The notes under the pieces are model-generated. The model was not told the DNA's origin. It searched no databases and was given only the letters and a program-made list of their open reading frames with translations. Below, one piece after another: positions 11,498 to 28,474 of a stretch of 64,000 nucleotides of DNA. How positions within the stretch are numbered: the stretch's first letter is position 1; every line of letters begins with the position of its first letter. A program made the translations under genes and the position numbers. Source of the DNA: Closterium sp. Naga37s-1 (lineage: Eukaryota > Streptophyta > Zygnematophyceae > Desmidiales > Closteriaceae); NCBI GenBank assembly GCA_947471745.1, contig CANJKZ010000010.1, positions 591,501 through 655,500 of the forward strand, in the 5' to 3' direction.

Positions 11498-12528
11498 TGC
11501 GTGAGAATCTGGCTCGGTAAAAAGACACTACCGAAGCTGCTTGAAAAGAAGATGGGAGAGCGGGACAGGCGGGAAAAGCAGGGATCCCAACAAGCAAGCG
11601 GCTAAACTGGACTGAAGCGTAAGCTTGGGAGTTATTGGAATCTGCTGCAGGAAATTTGCATCAAGAATGACTGAAATGGGAGAATTGGAAATGCGGGAGT
11701 TGGCGGGGATGGGGCGGAGCTCCTGAGGAGGATGAACCGCAGGGCGGGGAAAGCATCAGGGCGTTGCTCGGCTCGACAGAGGGCGTTGCTTGGCTCGACA
11801 GAGGGTGTTGTTCGGCTCGGCAGGGGGAGTTTTTCGGCTTGGCAGCAATCGAACCAGTAGAGAGGCTTCTGTTGCTGGTGGAGATGGCTAGGCGGAGATG
11901 GGCTGCTAGGGATTGGCAGCTCGGAGCAGAAGCGGAACTTTGGGGGCATTGATGGGGGGAATCGCTGTGGAGGGAATGACGCAACTCTGTTCGAGGCTTC
12001 CTGGGGCGCTCGGTATGTTCGAGGTGCTGGTGCTGACATGTCGTCAGGCATTGGAAAGCTGACCTGGAATGGCTAAATCAGGTGACGTGGGTATCTCTGG
12101 TTGCGCGTGAGATCCACGTCGCGAACGAAGGGCTCCTTGTAACCAGAAATGACGACGGATGCTTCGTCTGCCACGACAGTCTCCGAATCTCCAAAATCTT
12201 TATTGGATTGCCCGCTCACTGATGCCTCGATACTAAACATCTTGGTAGGACTTGCGGAGATTAGAAAGAACTCTAGATTGTTGCTTACAACCCATTTGCC
12301 ACTATCACATTTAGTATTTTTATGGCTCGACATATCAGTACTGTGCACTATTTATTTAAAAATTAGTGCGGGGGATTTTGTAAGCCCACTTAGAACACCA
12401 CGTTCGCAACATCAACAGAAAGAAAATATGTATTGTCTTACGAACTCAGCTTACGGGTGCTTCAGCTGCCTCGTCAACAGCTCTATCCACTAATAGGGGA
12501 GCACTGGAATCAGCCGAAGGTCCTGACA
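11498..12528. other. Intergenic: TLP18.3 promoter side and RGTB 3' flank
   Basis: This holds the upstream region of TLP18.3 and the 3' flank of RGTB, both on the minus strand. A minus-strand open frame at about 12255-12073 (MFSIEASVSGQSNKD..., ending RYPRHLI) has a protein-like composition, but I do not recognise it. It could equally be 3' UTR. No repeats stand out except three short repeats of gctcgacagaggg near 11770-11815. Confidence 0.4.
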
Positions 12529-18491
<5,963 letters not shown>

Positions 18492-19121
18492 GTCGGATTT
18501 CAAAGAGAAATAGATTGATATTGCATTGCTAGTAATGCGCAGATAATAGTAACCCTCTGACTGGACTATGGATATGGCTCAGGAGCTTGTCGGTGTGTTC
18601 GACTCGGCTGGGTTGGCACCAGATTGTGTGCTCTGGTAGCTTCGGTTGAGGATGGTTGGGAAGATCGAAAGTAAATAGGGGTTGAGTACGATGCTGTGCA
18701 ATTTAAAGTGGTTTCAGAGTTTCAAGGTTTTGAAAGCCCACCAGATTGGTTTTCCATATGTGTGTGTAGCTTGCTTCAATTATTGTAATGTGCCGTATGT
18801 AGCTCAGTGAAAATTTGACTTTTTCATTGAGTTTAACATGAGATGTATTCATTATGAGTTTCAATTATTGCAGGAGCAGAAAATGTATAGAAACATATTC
18901 ACTTCTAGTTCTGGTACAGTACATTCAGAGAAGTGTACAATTATTTGTTCACTAAAGCGTACGACGTCAGGGTTTTCGTCTTTCCAAGCGACCTCCATCT
19001 CCAGCCGCATCTGCAGCTCGTGTTCCACGAGCCTAGAGACTTCAGCAAATCCACGTAGTCTCTAGATTATTCATTCCCTGTCGTTGCAGCTTCTCCGTTT
19101 CCGCTCCATCAGTCAGTAGCC
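18492..19121. promoter_or_regulatory. Shared head-to-head promoter region, RGTB and NTF2
   Basis: The 630 bp between the RGTB start (minus strand) and the NTF2 start (plus strand) must hold the promoters of both genes. I see no exon copies and no palindrome of the TTTTGAG type. The NTF2-proximal part is AT-rich, followed by C/T-rich sequence near the start codon. The shared-promoter reading is inference from layout. Confidence 0.5.
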
Positions 19122-19671
19122 ATGGATCCAGATGCCTTGGCCAAGGCGTTCGTGCAGCACTATTACACCACCTTCGACACATCCCGCAATAACCTGTACA
19201 CGTTATACCAGGATCAGTCGATGCTGACATTCGAGGGTGAGAAGTTCCAGGGAGTGCAAAACATCCAGAACAAGATCTCGAGCTTGCCTTTCCAGTCCTG
19301 CACACACATCGTCAGCACGGTCGATTGCCAGCCGTCGGGTCCTGGAGGCGGAATGGTGGTGTTTGTCAGCGGGAGCTTGAAACTGGCAGATCAGGAGCAT
19401 CCTCTCAAATTTAGTCAGGTAGGTTGCGGATTTTAGCTCGTTTTCCACTGATCTGCATGCTTTCCCCGTAGATCGTTATTTACCATGGTCTACGCACATC
19501 GTATGTCTGCCTCCGTGAAACTCGTACCGTCGTGCATTACTGTAGGGATCTCAATTATGTAGTTTCTCTAATGTTCGACGCGCTTCGTTTGTGCAGATGT
19601 TTCACTTGATGCCTACACCCGCTGGAAGCTTTTACGTCCTCAACGACATTTTCCGGCTGAACTATGGTTGA
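19122..19671 (+). CDS. NTF2: Nuclear transport factor 2
   Basis: NTF2 carries Ran-GDP into the nucleus by binding Ran and FG nucleoporins (established). Two exons, 19122-19418 and 19597-19671, give 123 residues, the usual family length. The sequence follows the NTF2 pattern: ALAKAFVQHYYTTFDT, LYTLYQDQSMLTFEGEKFQG, IQNKISSLPFQSC, IVSTVDCQPSGPGGGMVVFV and the C-terminal FYVLNDIFRLNYG. The 178-bp intron has a GTAGGT donor and a TGTGCAG acceptor. This is the only multi-exon gene here whose intron holds no exon-edge copy; it is also the shortest intron gene. The ATG at 19122 fits the family N terminus. Confidence 0.97.
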
Positions 19672-20140
19672 TGACTTGGCTGGTGTATAATGAACCAATT
19701 ATGGGACGATGTTCATGCATTATTGTACCCAACATAGTGAAGCCGTCTCCACTCTCATACACTGACTCACTGAGAAGGGCCTGGAGTAGATGACATGGTT
19801 GCCTACCTACTGAAGATGGATATATGACAGGGAAGACGATCATATGCGATAAGGTGAAACGTGAAACACGGTACTTGGTCTCAGAGGTGGTCGAGAAAGA
19901 GTTTCCTACAATTGGGACCTGCAGGTGCTTTGGCAGGAACATGAGGCTGAGGAGGAGATATCATTCGTTACTACCGTACCACTGCAACAAGGCTGTTGAA
20001 GAAGAATGACTCTGCAATGGAAAAATAATGTTACGCATCAATTGTTTACTAAACACACACGTGTTATGAGGGTGGTGGAGAGGTAGACACCATTCATTGA
20101 AATGGAGAGCTCCTGCAAAGGGGACATGCCCCAGCTGTTG
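19672..20140. other. Intergenic between convergent genes
   Basis: The 3' flanks of NTF2 and of the unrecognised minus-strand gene. I see no coding exon, repeat array or RNA gene. Confidence 0.5.
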
Positions 20141-21877
20141 CTAGCCACGTTGTGATGCATTGTTGGTGAAATGACTTGTTACAGCATGGGAGAGTGACTG
20201 CAGATTCCCCAGCAACCATTCAGAAAGGCAGACAATACACCTGGTGCACACAGGGGAGAGTACATACAGAGCAAAGAAGGCATCAATAAAGGGTGCACAG
20301 GGAAGAGAATGGAGGGGCATTTCCATTGTCAGGGAAAGATGCACAGGAACAATGGAAGAAGCAAGGGCTCTTGCTAGGATTTGGGCCTGTCTGAAAACAC
20401 CCAAGTAAAAAATAGTTCCGCCTGACGATCAGACGGGCATTTGTTTTTTGTCTGATTTTCCAGACGATATTTTTGTTAAAGGGGCCTTAGCGCGGCGCTG
20501 ACAGCTCGCTAGCTGACAGGCGTGTGGCTGTTGAGGGGCAAGCACGTGGCATTGAGGGGCTGCGAGGGATCAGGTTGGGTGGAGGGGCGCGAAAAGGAAG
20601 GGGGGGCTGGGCTGCTGCGAGACTTTACGAGGGGCATGGGAAAGCGGGCTAGGCTGGGAGCGGGGATCTGGGGAGGGGACCTAAGGCTGGGGGGAAGGGG
20701 GAGAAGTGCTGGACTATGCCTGGAAGAAGAGCGAGGGCATCAAAAGGGGGGCTGAGCTGTTTGAGAAGCGAGGATTGGGGGGCAAGGGGGGGGGGGGGGG
20801 TGGGGGGGGAGGGATTTCGGTATCAGACGAAGTAAAAATCCTCGTCTTGAAAATCAGATGAAAGCAAAAATCAAGGTCTGAAAATCAGACCATCAGATAA
20901 CGAGAGCTCTATGACTGCAGATGCGACGGAGAAAGTCGTGAAATGGTGTAGTCTTGCGTTTGTGGGCCTGACGTGGGCACATAAACACTTACTCTTGATT
21001 CTCTTCTTGCTCAGCCACAATTGGGTTGGAAACAAGCTGCGACAGCTGTTGTGTGCTCGCACCCTTTTTCACCAACTTTACTGGTCTTGCTGCCACTTCT
21101 TGTCCCTGCAAGTGGAAGAAATGAGGTGGAAAGAAAGGACATAAACTAACTCAATTTAGCAGGATGGTTAGACAATTTCAAATAACGGCTATACTATTCT
21201 CTCTTAAGCTACACGTATTCATAACTGCAGGCTGGGCGTGAGTCTGAGGGGGTCGAGACTGAAGGAAGAAAAGATCAGCAAAGCAGGGAGGCATTGAATG
21301 GAGCAACTTGTTACCTCGTCTCTGCTGCTGCTGTTTATAGTCGACTGAGAATAAACATCGAGTTCAAAACAAGCCTCCTTTTAATTGAGCGAACTTTGAG
21401 TCAAATCGAAACAAATTTGCATACCTCATTTGTAAAAGAAGTCTCCACATCAATCACTGCCTCTGTTGACTCTGCCGCTCCTTGCGTGTGAGTGGCAGGA
21501 GCTCGTCCGGCCGAGGCTGAACCATCAGGATTCAGACCAAATGGGTGGATGAGTGGCAGCGTGACAAGGAGGCGCCAGGGCGACACGTGGCGCGTTCTCG
21601 TCCACACGATCCAAACAACAGCAAGTCGGAAGATAATCAGGCCGATGAGACCACCAATTACCACCAGAAGGCCCGAGATGGATAGAGCTCGGAGAAGGGT
21701 TGCAGAATCAAAGAAGTCTGGTTCAAAAGAGGAGGTGGTAGTGTTGGGAAAGGAGGAAGATGGCAGAGGTGATGTGATTTCCGGGGCAAAGACGAGGATG
21801 GGGACGGAGAAGGGTGGAGGAGGAGAGGGTGGGACGGGGTTGTTGCTGAGGGAGGAGAGATGCCGATGTGTAAGCAT
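20141..21877 (-). CDS. Unrecognised protein with a membrane segment
   Basis: I do not recognise this gene. Four exons with GT-AG ends read in phase to about 281 residues: 21877-21425, 21344-21315, 21105-20993 and 20390-20141. The first exon has a Pro/Ser-rich N terminus and then a long hydrophobic segment (LLVVIGGLIGLIIFRLAVVW) followed by basic residues. The third exon is hydrophilic and protein-like (GQEVAARPVKLVKKGAS...SNPIVAEQEENQ). The last exon is hydrophobic and Cys-containing (ALYVLSPVCTRCIVCLSEWL). A candidate MITE lies in the last intron. The first three exons look sound. The fourth is less certain, since its composition differs and the true last exon could be elsewhere. Confidence 0.45.
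20412..20905. mobile_element. Possible MITE with imperfect terminal inverted repeats
   Basis: The left end contains tctgattttccagacga followed by a T-rich run. The right end carries the inverse in diverged form (tcgtcttgaaaatcaga), and the similarity continues for about 60 bp on each side. The interior is G-rich and has no coding frame I believe. I could not fix a target duplication. Family unknown. Confidence 0.35.
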
Positions 21878-23485
21878 GGCTGGTAGCTGAGTTGAGAGGA
21901 CTGTAAGGAACTATGCTGGAAGATGCCAAAACAGCTGTGCAGTAGAGCGGATTCAGAAGAGCTGTTATAGAAGAACAAAGGCTGATCAAAGGCTCAGTAT
22001 AAGCTGTTGATTGCCTTGAAAATGCCTTGTCATTGCTGCATCACCCTCGCTTGGTCTCCATGGAAGCGCATTGACAGGGTAGTACAATCCCATTCAAGTG
22101 CAACCAAGCACTTCAAGAATGGAATCCGGGATAGCAGCAGTATAGACCAAGTCACTCAGTAACTGAAGGTTACGCAAGTACTCGTAACCAGAATCCGTTT
22201 AATCCGTCTAGCCAACGGACCAGGAATGCAACCTTACCCGCGATACACAAGGCACGGGTACTGACGCGTTCGAGAGGAAATTTGAGACGTCAAACTACCG
22301 GCTCAGAATGCAACTGCAAACTCGATTGCAGAAACACGAGATTGCTTCGCAGCAAGTCTGGCTTTGGAATGAGCGGATCGGCTGAAGCTCTAGAACTGAC
22401 TTGCTGCTTCACTCACGCCAGGCGTGACAGGAGTGAGAAAGGCCAAGCCACATTCGACTTGCCTAACGCACCACGAAATTACTCTGCAGTTCCACCGGAT
22501 TCGTGTCTCCGACAAGAGGTTTCAGTCGTCTCAACCTGACTCCCTTCTTGTGAGCTCAGAAGAAAATCCACAAGCAAGACGAAAACTGCGAAGATTGACG
22601 GTCCCCCGTCGAAAGAAAAATCGTCCGTGGTATTCAAACCAAGGACCGTTGGAGACGCGGACTGAGGCGAAAGAGTCTGCTTTTGAGTCGACTAATAAAA
22701 AGGAATCCGTAGTCTTCGAATCAGGGACCGTTGGAGACGCGGACTGAGGCGAAAGAGGTGAGACGTGGGTAAGCTCGCACGGAAATTGCGATGATGTGAC
22801 GCATGACGCGCCACAGGACGCAAGCATTTTCTTTTCTCTAGCCAGTCTCGAAAGCAGCGATGCTCGAGACTCCAGCGTTCTACTCAACGGGTCCATCATC
22901 CCCAAGAGGGCTCAGATAGACAACTTCCTGCTAGTCCTTTCAGCCGACCACGAAAACACAGCATTAGGTGACAGCGACGGCGACGGCGAAGATTTCGAGA
23001 AGAGAGGCTAATCGGATACTGTTCCCTGTCAGCTCAAGCTAGCTGTATTTTGACTGCCGTATTGCGTGCTTTTCAATGCCTCGAGCTTGTCACTGTCCGT
23101 CACTGTGAGATTGTGAATGACCAGCAGCTGTCAATCACCGCCATGGCTTCCCCTCCACTCCAGCCCGTGTATTTTATTTGAAAACGGTTTTCTGCGTTTA
23201 AACCTGGTTCGTCCGTCTTTATTAACGGTATACAAACACCCTTGTTACACCCGGCAGCGCTATCCCCGATAGTGTCTGCAAGTGGCGGAAAGTGAGGCGG
23301 GTCGACGCATTCACAGTATCCATTTTCCTCAAGGAAAAATACACTTGGAGCATTCTGTTTGCAAATACGTACCACATGGGTTTGCCCACCCATTCCTTTT
23401 CTAAGAGCAGAACAAAGCTAGAAGTGTGTTTTTGCACACCCACAGCAATTCTTTCACCTACTTTAAACCTGTCTACGTATTTATG
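21878..23485. other. Intergenic with one palindrome-joined duplication
   Basis: It lies between the start of the unrecognised gene and the SDR exon copies. A 33-bp segment (ggaccgttggagacgcgg...) at 22643-22675 recurs at 22725-22757, and a degraded TTTTGAGTCGACT palindrome lies between at 22681-22700. A plus-strand open frame to 23011 ends in an acidic tail (GDSDGDGEDFEKRG), but I find no good ATG, so I do not call it a gene. Confidence 0.5.
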
Positions 23486-23489
23486 CATC

Positions 23490-24005
23490 ATCGGTTCGGG
23501 GGTAGAACCCATTGACAGTGAAAGCACCATCGACAGCCAGCACTTGCCCCGACACGTAGGAAGCTGCCGGCATGCACATGAAGGCCACAACTGCTTCTGC
23601 CGCCTTTGGAGGCTCCCCTTATAAGCTCAACTATGCATCATCAGTCCGAGGGTAAAACCCATTGACGGTGAAAGCACCATCGACAGCTAACACTTGCCCT
23701 GACACGTAGGAAGCAGCCGGCATGCACATGAACGCCACAGCTGCTGCTGCCTCCTCCTGAGGCTCCCATTCAGATGCTCCTAAAGCACGGATTTATCTAT
23801 GCGTCATCAGTCCGAGGGTAGAACCCATCGACAGTGAAAGCACCATCAACAGCCAGCACTTACCCCGACACATAGGACGCAGCCGGCATGCACATGAACG
23901 CCACAGCTGCTGCTGCCTCCTGGGGCTCCCTCTTGAGACACCACCACCACCACAGCCACACCACATGGTTGCACCCACTCCTGATTTGATTCTTGTCTCT
24001 CGTTA
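23490..24005 (-). repeat. Copies of the SDR terminal exon beyond the stop
   Basis: Three diverged copies (about 23808-23910, 23632-23770 and 23495-23620) repeat the 3' part of the last SDR exon, reading [17 protein letters not shown] and NGFYPRTDD or variants. They lie downstream of the real stop at 24021. Confidence 0.9.
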
Positions 24006-24020
24006 TGGCAGCGCTGCAGC

Positions 24021-27000
24021 CTATGCATCATCAGTCCGAGGGTAGAATCCATTGACCGTGAAAGCGCCATCGACAGCCAACACCTGCCCCGACACATAGG
24101 AAGCGGCCGGCATGCACATGAACGCCACAGCTGCTGCTGCCTCCTGGGGCTCCCCCACCCTCCGCATCGGCGTTCGACTGATGACGTCAGCAGAGAACGC
24201 TTCGTCCTTCAGCACCTGAGTGGGGAGGGTTCCATGTTGAGAGGTTAAAATGCTAATGGTGAGTCAACTTGAGACACATAGGAAGCAGCCGCCATGCACA
24301 GCGCCACGGCTGCTGCTGCCTCCTGAGGCTCCCCCACCCTCCGCATCGGCGTTCGACTGATGACGCCCAATGGGGTGTGCCTTGTAGTATGGTGCATACT
24401 TTGTGCACTGCATACTGATTGATGCCTCTATTCGTATGGGTACCTGGTTGGCGAGGTCTGTTGCCATGTACCAGGGCGCCACTGCATTCACCCGAATGCC
24501 ATCCAGGGCTCTTATACCTGGTTACCTGGTTACCCTCTTTATCTGGTTGGCGAGGTCTGTCGCCATGTACCACGGCGCCACTGCATTCACCCGAATGCCC
24601 TCCTTGCCTGACCCACTCAGCAGCAAGAGGTGCGATTGAATGGGAGGCTCTTATACTTGGTTACCTGGTTACCCTCATTACCTGGTTGGCGAGGTCTGTT
24701 GCCATGTACCAGGGCGCAACTGCATTCACTCGGATGCCATCCTTGGCCCATTCACATGCCAGGTTCTTGGTGAGCTGGTTCATGGCGGCTGGTTGGGAAT
24801 CAAAGGGGGGTGGAGAGAATTCCAGCAGGAGAGACATGGAGAGGGCAGGTGAGGAGAGGGTGTGGGTGAAGTTACAGGGTCGTGAGGCCACTGCATTCAC
24901 TCGGATGCCATCCTCGGCCCATTCACATGCCAGGTTCTTGGTGAGCTGGTTCATGGCGGCTGGTTGGGAATCAAAGGGGGGTGGAGAGAATTCCAGCAGG
25001 AGAGACATGGAGAGGGCAGGTGAGGAGAGGGTGTGGGTGAAGTTACAGGGTCGTGAGGCCACTGCATTCACTCGGATGCCATCCTCGGCCCATTCACATG
25101 CCAGGTTCTTGGTGAGCTGGTTCATGGCGGCTGGTTGGGAATCAAAGGGGGGTGGAGAGAATTCCAGCAGGAGAGACATGGAGAGGGCAGTTGAGGAGAG
25201 GGTGTGGGTGAAGTTACAGGGTCGTGAGGCCACTGCATTCACTCGGATGCCATCCTCGGCCCATTCACACGCCAGGTTCTTGGTCAGTTGGTCCATGGCG
25301 GCTGGTGGAAGGGCGTTGGGAAGAGAGGCAGGAAGGGGAAAGGGAGGGCCGAATGGGTGGGGGGATAGGGAGGGCCGAATGGGTGGGGGGATAGCCACAA
25401 GCCTGGCTACAGACGAGTTGAACACAATGCTGGCATTGCCCCTTGCTGCACCAGCAGCAGCAGGAGTAGGAGCAGTAGCAGCAGCAGGAGTAGGAGCAGT
25501 AGCAGCAGCAGGAGTAGGAGCAGTAGCAGCAGCAGGAACATTACCTTTGGTGGCGCCATAAAGAGTGCCTGACCGAATGGCAACCACCCCGGCTACAGAT
25601 GAGTTGAACACAATGCTCGCATTGCCCTTCACTCCACCATCGCCAGCACCAGCACCAGCGGAAGCAGCGGCTTTAAGCAGAGGGTGTGCGAGTTGGCAGA
25701 GGTGGTAGGCAGATTCAAAGTTGGTGCCCCACACGTGGTGGAAATCGGCTAGAGAGTAGTCGACTGTCGGCTTGCGAATGTTGGTTCCCACGTTGTTGAC
25801 CTGGACAGGAGGGAAAGGAAGAGGGAATTGGTAACGGGGGTGGGGGAAGGGAAGGCGGAAATGGGTGAGCGAGTTGGCAGAGGTGGAAGGGTAGGCGGAC
25901 TCGAAATTTGTGGCCCACACGTGGTGAAAGTCAAAGAAAATGAGGAGGAACTGGCTACTTCTGAGCTTGCAACAGAAGAACATGTGCCCGCATACTCATA
26001 GCTCTTCAACCTGTAAACCTTTATTCACAATTAGCACAATTGTGAACGAGGGTTTACAGGATGAAGAGCTATGACTATGCGCACACATGCTCTTCTGCTG
26101 CAAGCTCAGAAGCAGCAAGCTCCTCCTCCTCCTCCTCCTCTTCTGCCGTTGCCGCATAAACACCACCTTCTAGTGCGAAGTGCCTGGAGCAGCAAGCAAC
26201 AACGCCTCTGATGCTCGTGTGCAGCCCTCTCTGCCCCGTTCCTTGCTTCACTCGTAATAGCGCCCCTGAGTTCTTCTATGGTCTGCAAGGCATCATAGCT
26301 GTAGTTTCGCTACTGTAGCTGCCATCACACGCCCCCGTCCCACCTTCCTTCTAATGCAGGGACTTGAGAAAAATCTCCCACCACCAACCAATCAGGTGCA
26401 GATTCGTTTTTTTGCAAATTCTCAAAAACCGCCCGCAAACAACTGCCGGCCTACGTACCAGGTGGTTCAGTTTCCCGCCAAAGGTCTCTGACACCTTCGA
26501 TATAAGCACCTCCCGCTGCTCCGGCTCCTTTACGTCACACGCCCACCCCGTCGCCGCCCACCCCTGCGACTGTAGCTCCCCCACTGTAGCTGCCACGTCA
26601 GCCTCGCCACGTGAGCACACAAACACGTGCGCGCCCAGAGATGCTAGCTCGTTGGCAATGGCACGACTGATTAGGGGGAAGAGGAGAGGGGAGAAGGGGA
26701 GGGGGAGAGGGAGGGGGACGGGAAGGGGAAGAGGGGAAGCGAGAAGAGGGGGATGAATGGGAAGAACGTGCTCGTCAGAGATGCAAGCGCCTGTGTGATG
26801 GCGCGATTGGGGTAGGCACGCGGAAGGGAAGGGGGCAAAAGGGAGGGGAGAAGGAGGGGAAGGGGGAAACAGGCGGATGGGCAAAACGTGAGCGCCCAGA
26901 GAAGCAGGCTCCTGCGCGATGGCGCCATGGGGGTAGGCGCACGGAATTGGGGGACGCGGGGAACACAGAGAGGGGAAGAACGTGTGCGCCCAGAGAAGCA

Positions 27001-27438
27001 AGCTCCTGCGCGATGGCGCGAATGATGGGGGGAAGGGAGGCGGAATGTGGGGGGGGGTCGAGGTGGGGGAGTGTGAGGAGGGAGGAAAGGGAGGAAGAGG
27101 GGGAAAAGGGGGAACGGGATAACGGGAAGCCTGCGAAGTGGTCGGCGGCATGATTGGACATTCAGAATCAGAGTACGCCTTTGGTTCAGAATCAGACTCG
27201 GAGGTTTCAGTGACGGGGATGGATTCCGTCACGAGAGTGTGACGGAAACGGATTCCGTCCAGAGGATGTGAAGGGCAGGGACGGATTACGTAGACGGGAC
27301 GGATTCCACGAGGGTCTCTAGGAGATGGAAAGAACGGAAAGAGTATAACGGAATAATCGCGTCTGGTTACCCGATGCCTTTAGTCGCGCCTGTTACAAGA
27401 GCCGTCTGGCCGTCAAGTCTCCACCGAGCCGCCGCCAT
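24021..27438 (-). CDS. Tropinone-reductase-like short-chain dehydrogenase/reductase
   Basis: An NAD(P)H-dependent SDR of the tropinone-reductase-like group; the substrate cannot be told from sequence. Five exons give 277 residues in phase: 27438-27371, 26666-26459, 25800-25545, 24788-24682 and 24215-24021. The cofactor motif TGATKGIG lies at about residues 16-23. NNVG follows, and the catalytic residues fall at Ser160, Tyr173 and Lys177 (YGATK), the standard 13-residue Ser-Tyr spacing. Other family blocks are [36 protein letters not shown] and [12 protein letters not shown]. The introns hold many exon-edge copies and a 180-bp foldback. A short Ala/Gly-rich insertion ([16 protein letters not shown]) sits in exon 3, before NASIVFNSS. 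The gene looks intact. Confidence 0.94.
24455..24605 (-). repeat. 3'-edge copies of SDR exon 4
   Basis: Two copies (about 24545-24600 and 24455-24510) repeat [15 protein letters not shown] with a donor, downstream of the intact exon 24788-24682. Confidence 0.88.
24870..25310 (-). repeat. 171-bp tandem array of the SDR exon 4 start
   Basis: Copies marked by actgcattcactcggatgcc at 24890, 25061 and 25232 (exact 171-bp period), upstream of the intact exon 4. Each keeps the CAG acceptor and [19 protein letters not shown] but lacks the [11 protein letters not shown] end. The first two units are nearly identical. Confidence 0.92.
25380..25530 (-). repeat. 3'-region copy of SDR exon 3 and Ala-codon microsatellite
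   Basis: A partial copy of exon 3 ([12 protein letters not shown]) at about 25400-25440, followed towards the exon by three 30-bp repeats of caggagtaggagcagtagca. Both lie downstream of intact exon 3. Confidence 0.75.
25855..25945 (-). repeat. Partial copy of SDR exon 3 upstream
   Basis: It encodes [15 protein letters not shown], similar to the [13 protein letters not shown] part of exon 3. It adjoins the left arm of the foldback. Confidence 0.75.
25948..26130. repeat. 180-bp foldback (long inverted repeat) in SDR intron 2
   Basis: The left arm, starting near ctacttctgagcttgcaaca, is matched in inverse by the right arm ending near gctgcaagctcagaagcagc. The arms are about 80 bp, some 85 to 90 percent alike by eye, around a short centre (ttcacaatt-agcac-aattgtgaa). 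No coding frame. Confidence 0.85.
26765..27040 (-). repeat. 5'-edge copies of SDR exon 2
   Basis: Three copies (about 26770-26815, 26880-26935 and 26985-27035) repeat the exon 2 start ([14 protein letters not shown] or variants), upstream of the intact exon. G-rich filler separates them. Confidence 0.88.
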
Positions 27439-28474
27439 GACGGAATCTGGCGAGAACTGACGATTTGTAGACGCACGTGACGAATAGGCACTTCTGCAAC
27501 GGCTGACGCACTGGGAAGCAGCAGCCGTCACTGCTGCAGTCAGGATTGGAACGAACGACCCACAACACTCCTCCTAACCCAAAGCGGATGCACTCCAATC
27601 AAATCAAATCACACTACTAATCTCGACTATTTTCTCTTGCAAGCGACTTTCCTGTCGGTAGGACAGACAGCTCGTTGTCAGATAATTGCTATGTCCGGGA
27701 GTTTCAGAAAGGCTCAAATTGCTAAGGTTGGGAACGTTTCCACGCTTTTCAGTACGTTCGAGTGAGGCTGAGAGCTAGAATGATATACTATGGAATCTCA
27801 GGTTTGAGGCTCCCACTGACTTCAAACGAGGATGAGAGCACGGCCCAGCCAAGCAAAGTAGATTTCGTTTTCGTTACCAATTCGCACGGACCTCAAGACC
27901 CTACCCAAACGTCATAAACTACTCGTTTACACGTTTTAACGTCAAGAACCGTTTTGTACCGCATTATGCATTGAATTCAAAGCATCTCAGATGGTTTGGT
28001 TCGGTGGGAGGGATTTCTATCCTACACCATGGATATGAGCTTACCAGACTGCACACAGCTTTCAGTTGTGTTGAGCAGGAAAGCAAAGCATGTGCTTCTG
28101 CTGCTGCATAGACCAGACCAGGGACCGCGTTTTGACATTTCTCAAAGATCAGTCTCTAGAGTTTTCAGAAGCGTTTCAACAGGTCTCTAGCAGCGCGCTT
28201 CGCCTCGCTACTAAACACGCCTGAACGTCAGTTTGTGAAAATTTAGCTCATTGTTTTTGGTTTCATGCCGCTTGAATCTTTTATCTCCGGTCGAAGCTCG
28301 AACCGCGATCATCATTACCACTAACTCCAAACGCGCAGCGAAAAAAAAATAATCTCCGCGGACCTAGGCTCCGCGTCGTTAGTACCTCCCCACCTCACGG
28401 CTAGAATCATCACCTAGTGATAGCGGCTTGGCCGTGTTTCCCGTTGATCAGTTCCTACCGACCTACTAACAGCC
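27439..28474. promoter_or_regulatory. Head-to-head promoter region, SDR and TAF10
   Basis: About 1.04 kb separates the SDR start (minus) from the TAF10 start (plus). I see no exon copies or palindromes of the TTTTGAG type and no credible ORF. That it serves both genes is inference from layout. Confidence 0.45.

Noticed and set aside
22796-23011. Small frame with acidic C terminus
   Set aside because: It begins at GTG, not ATG; I see no convincing upstream exon or homology.
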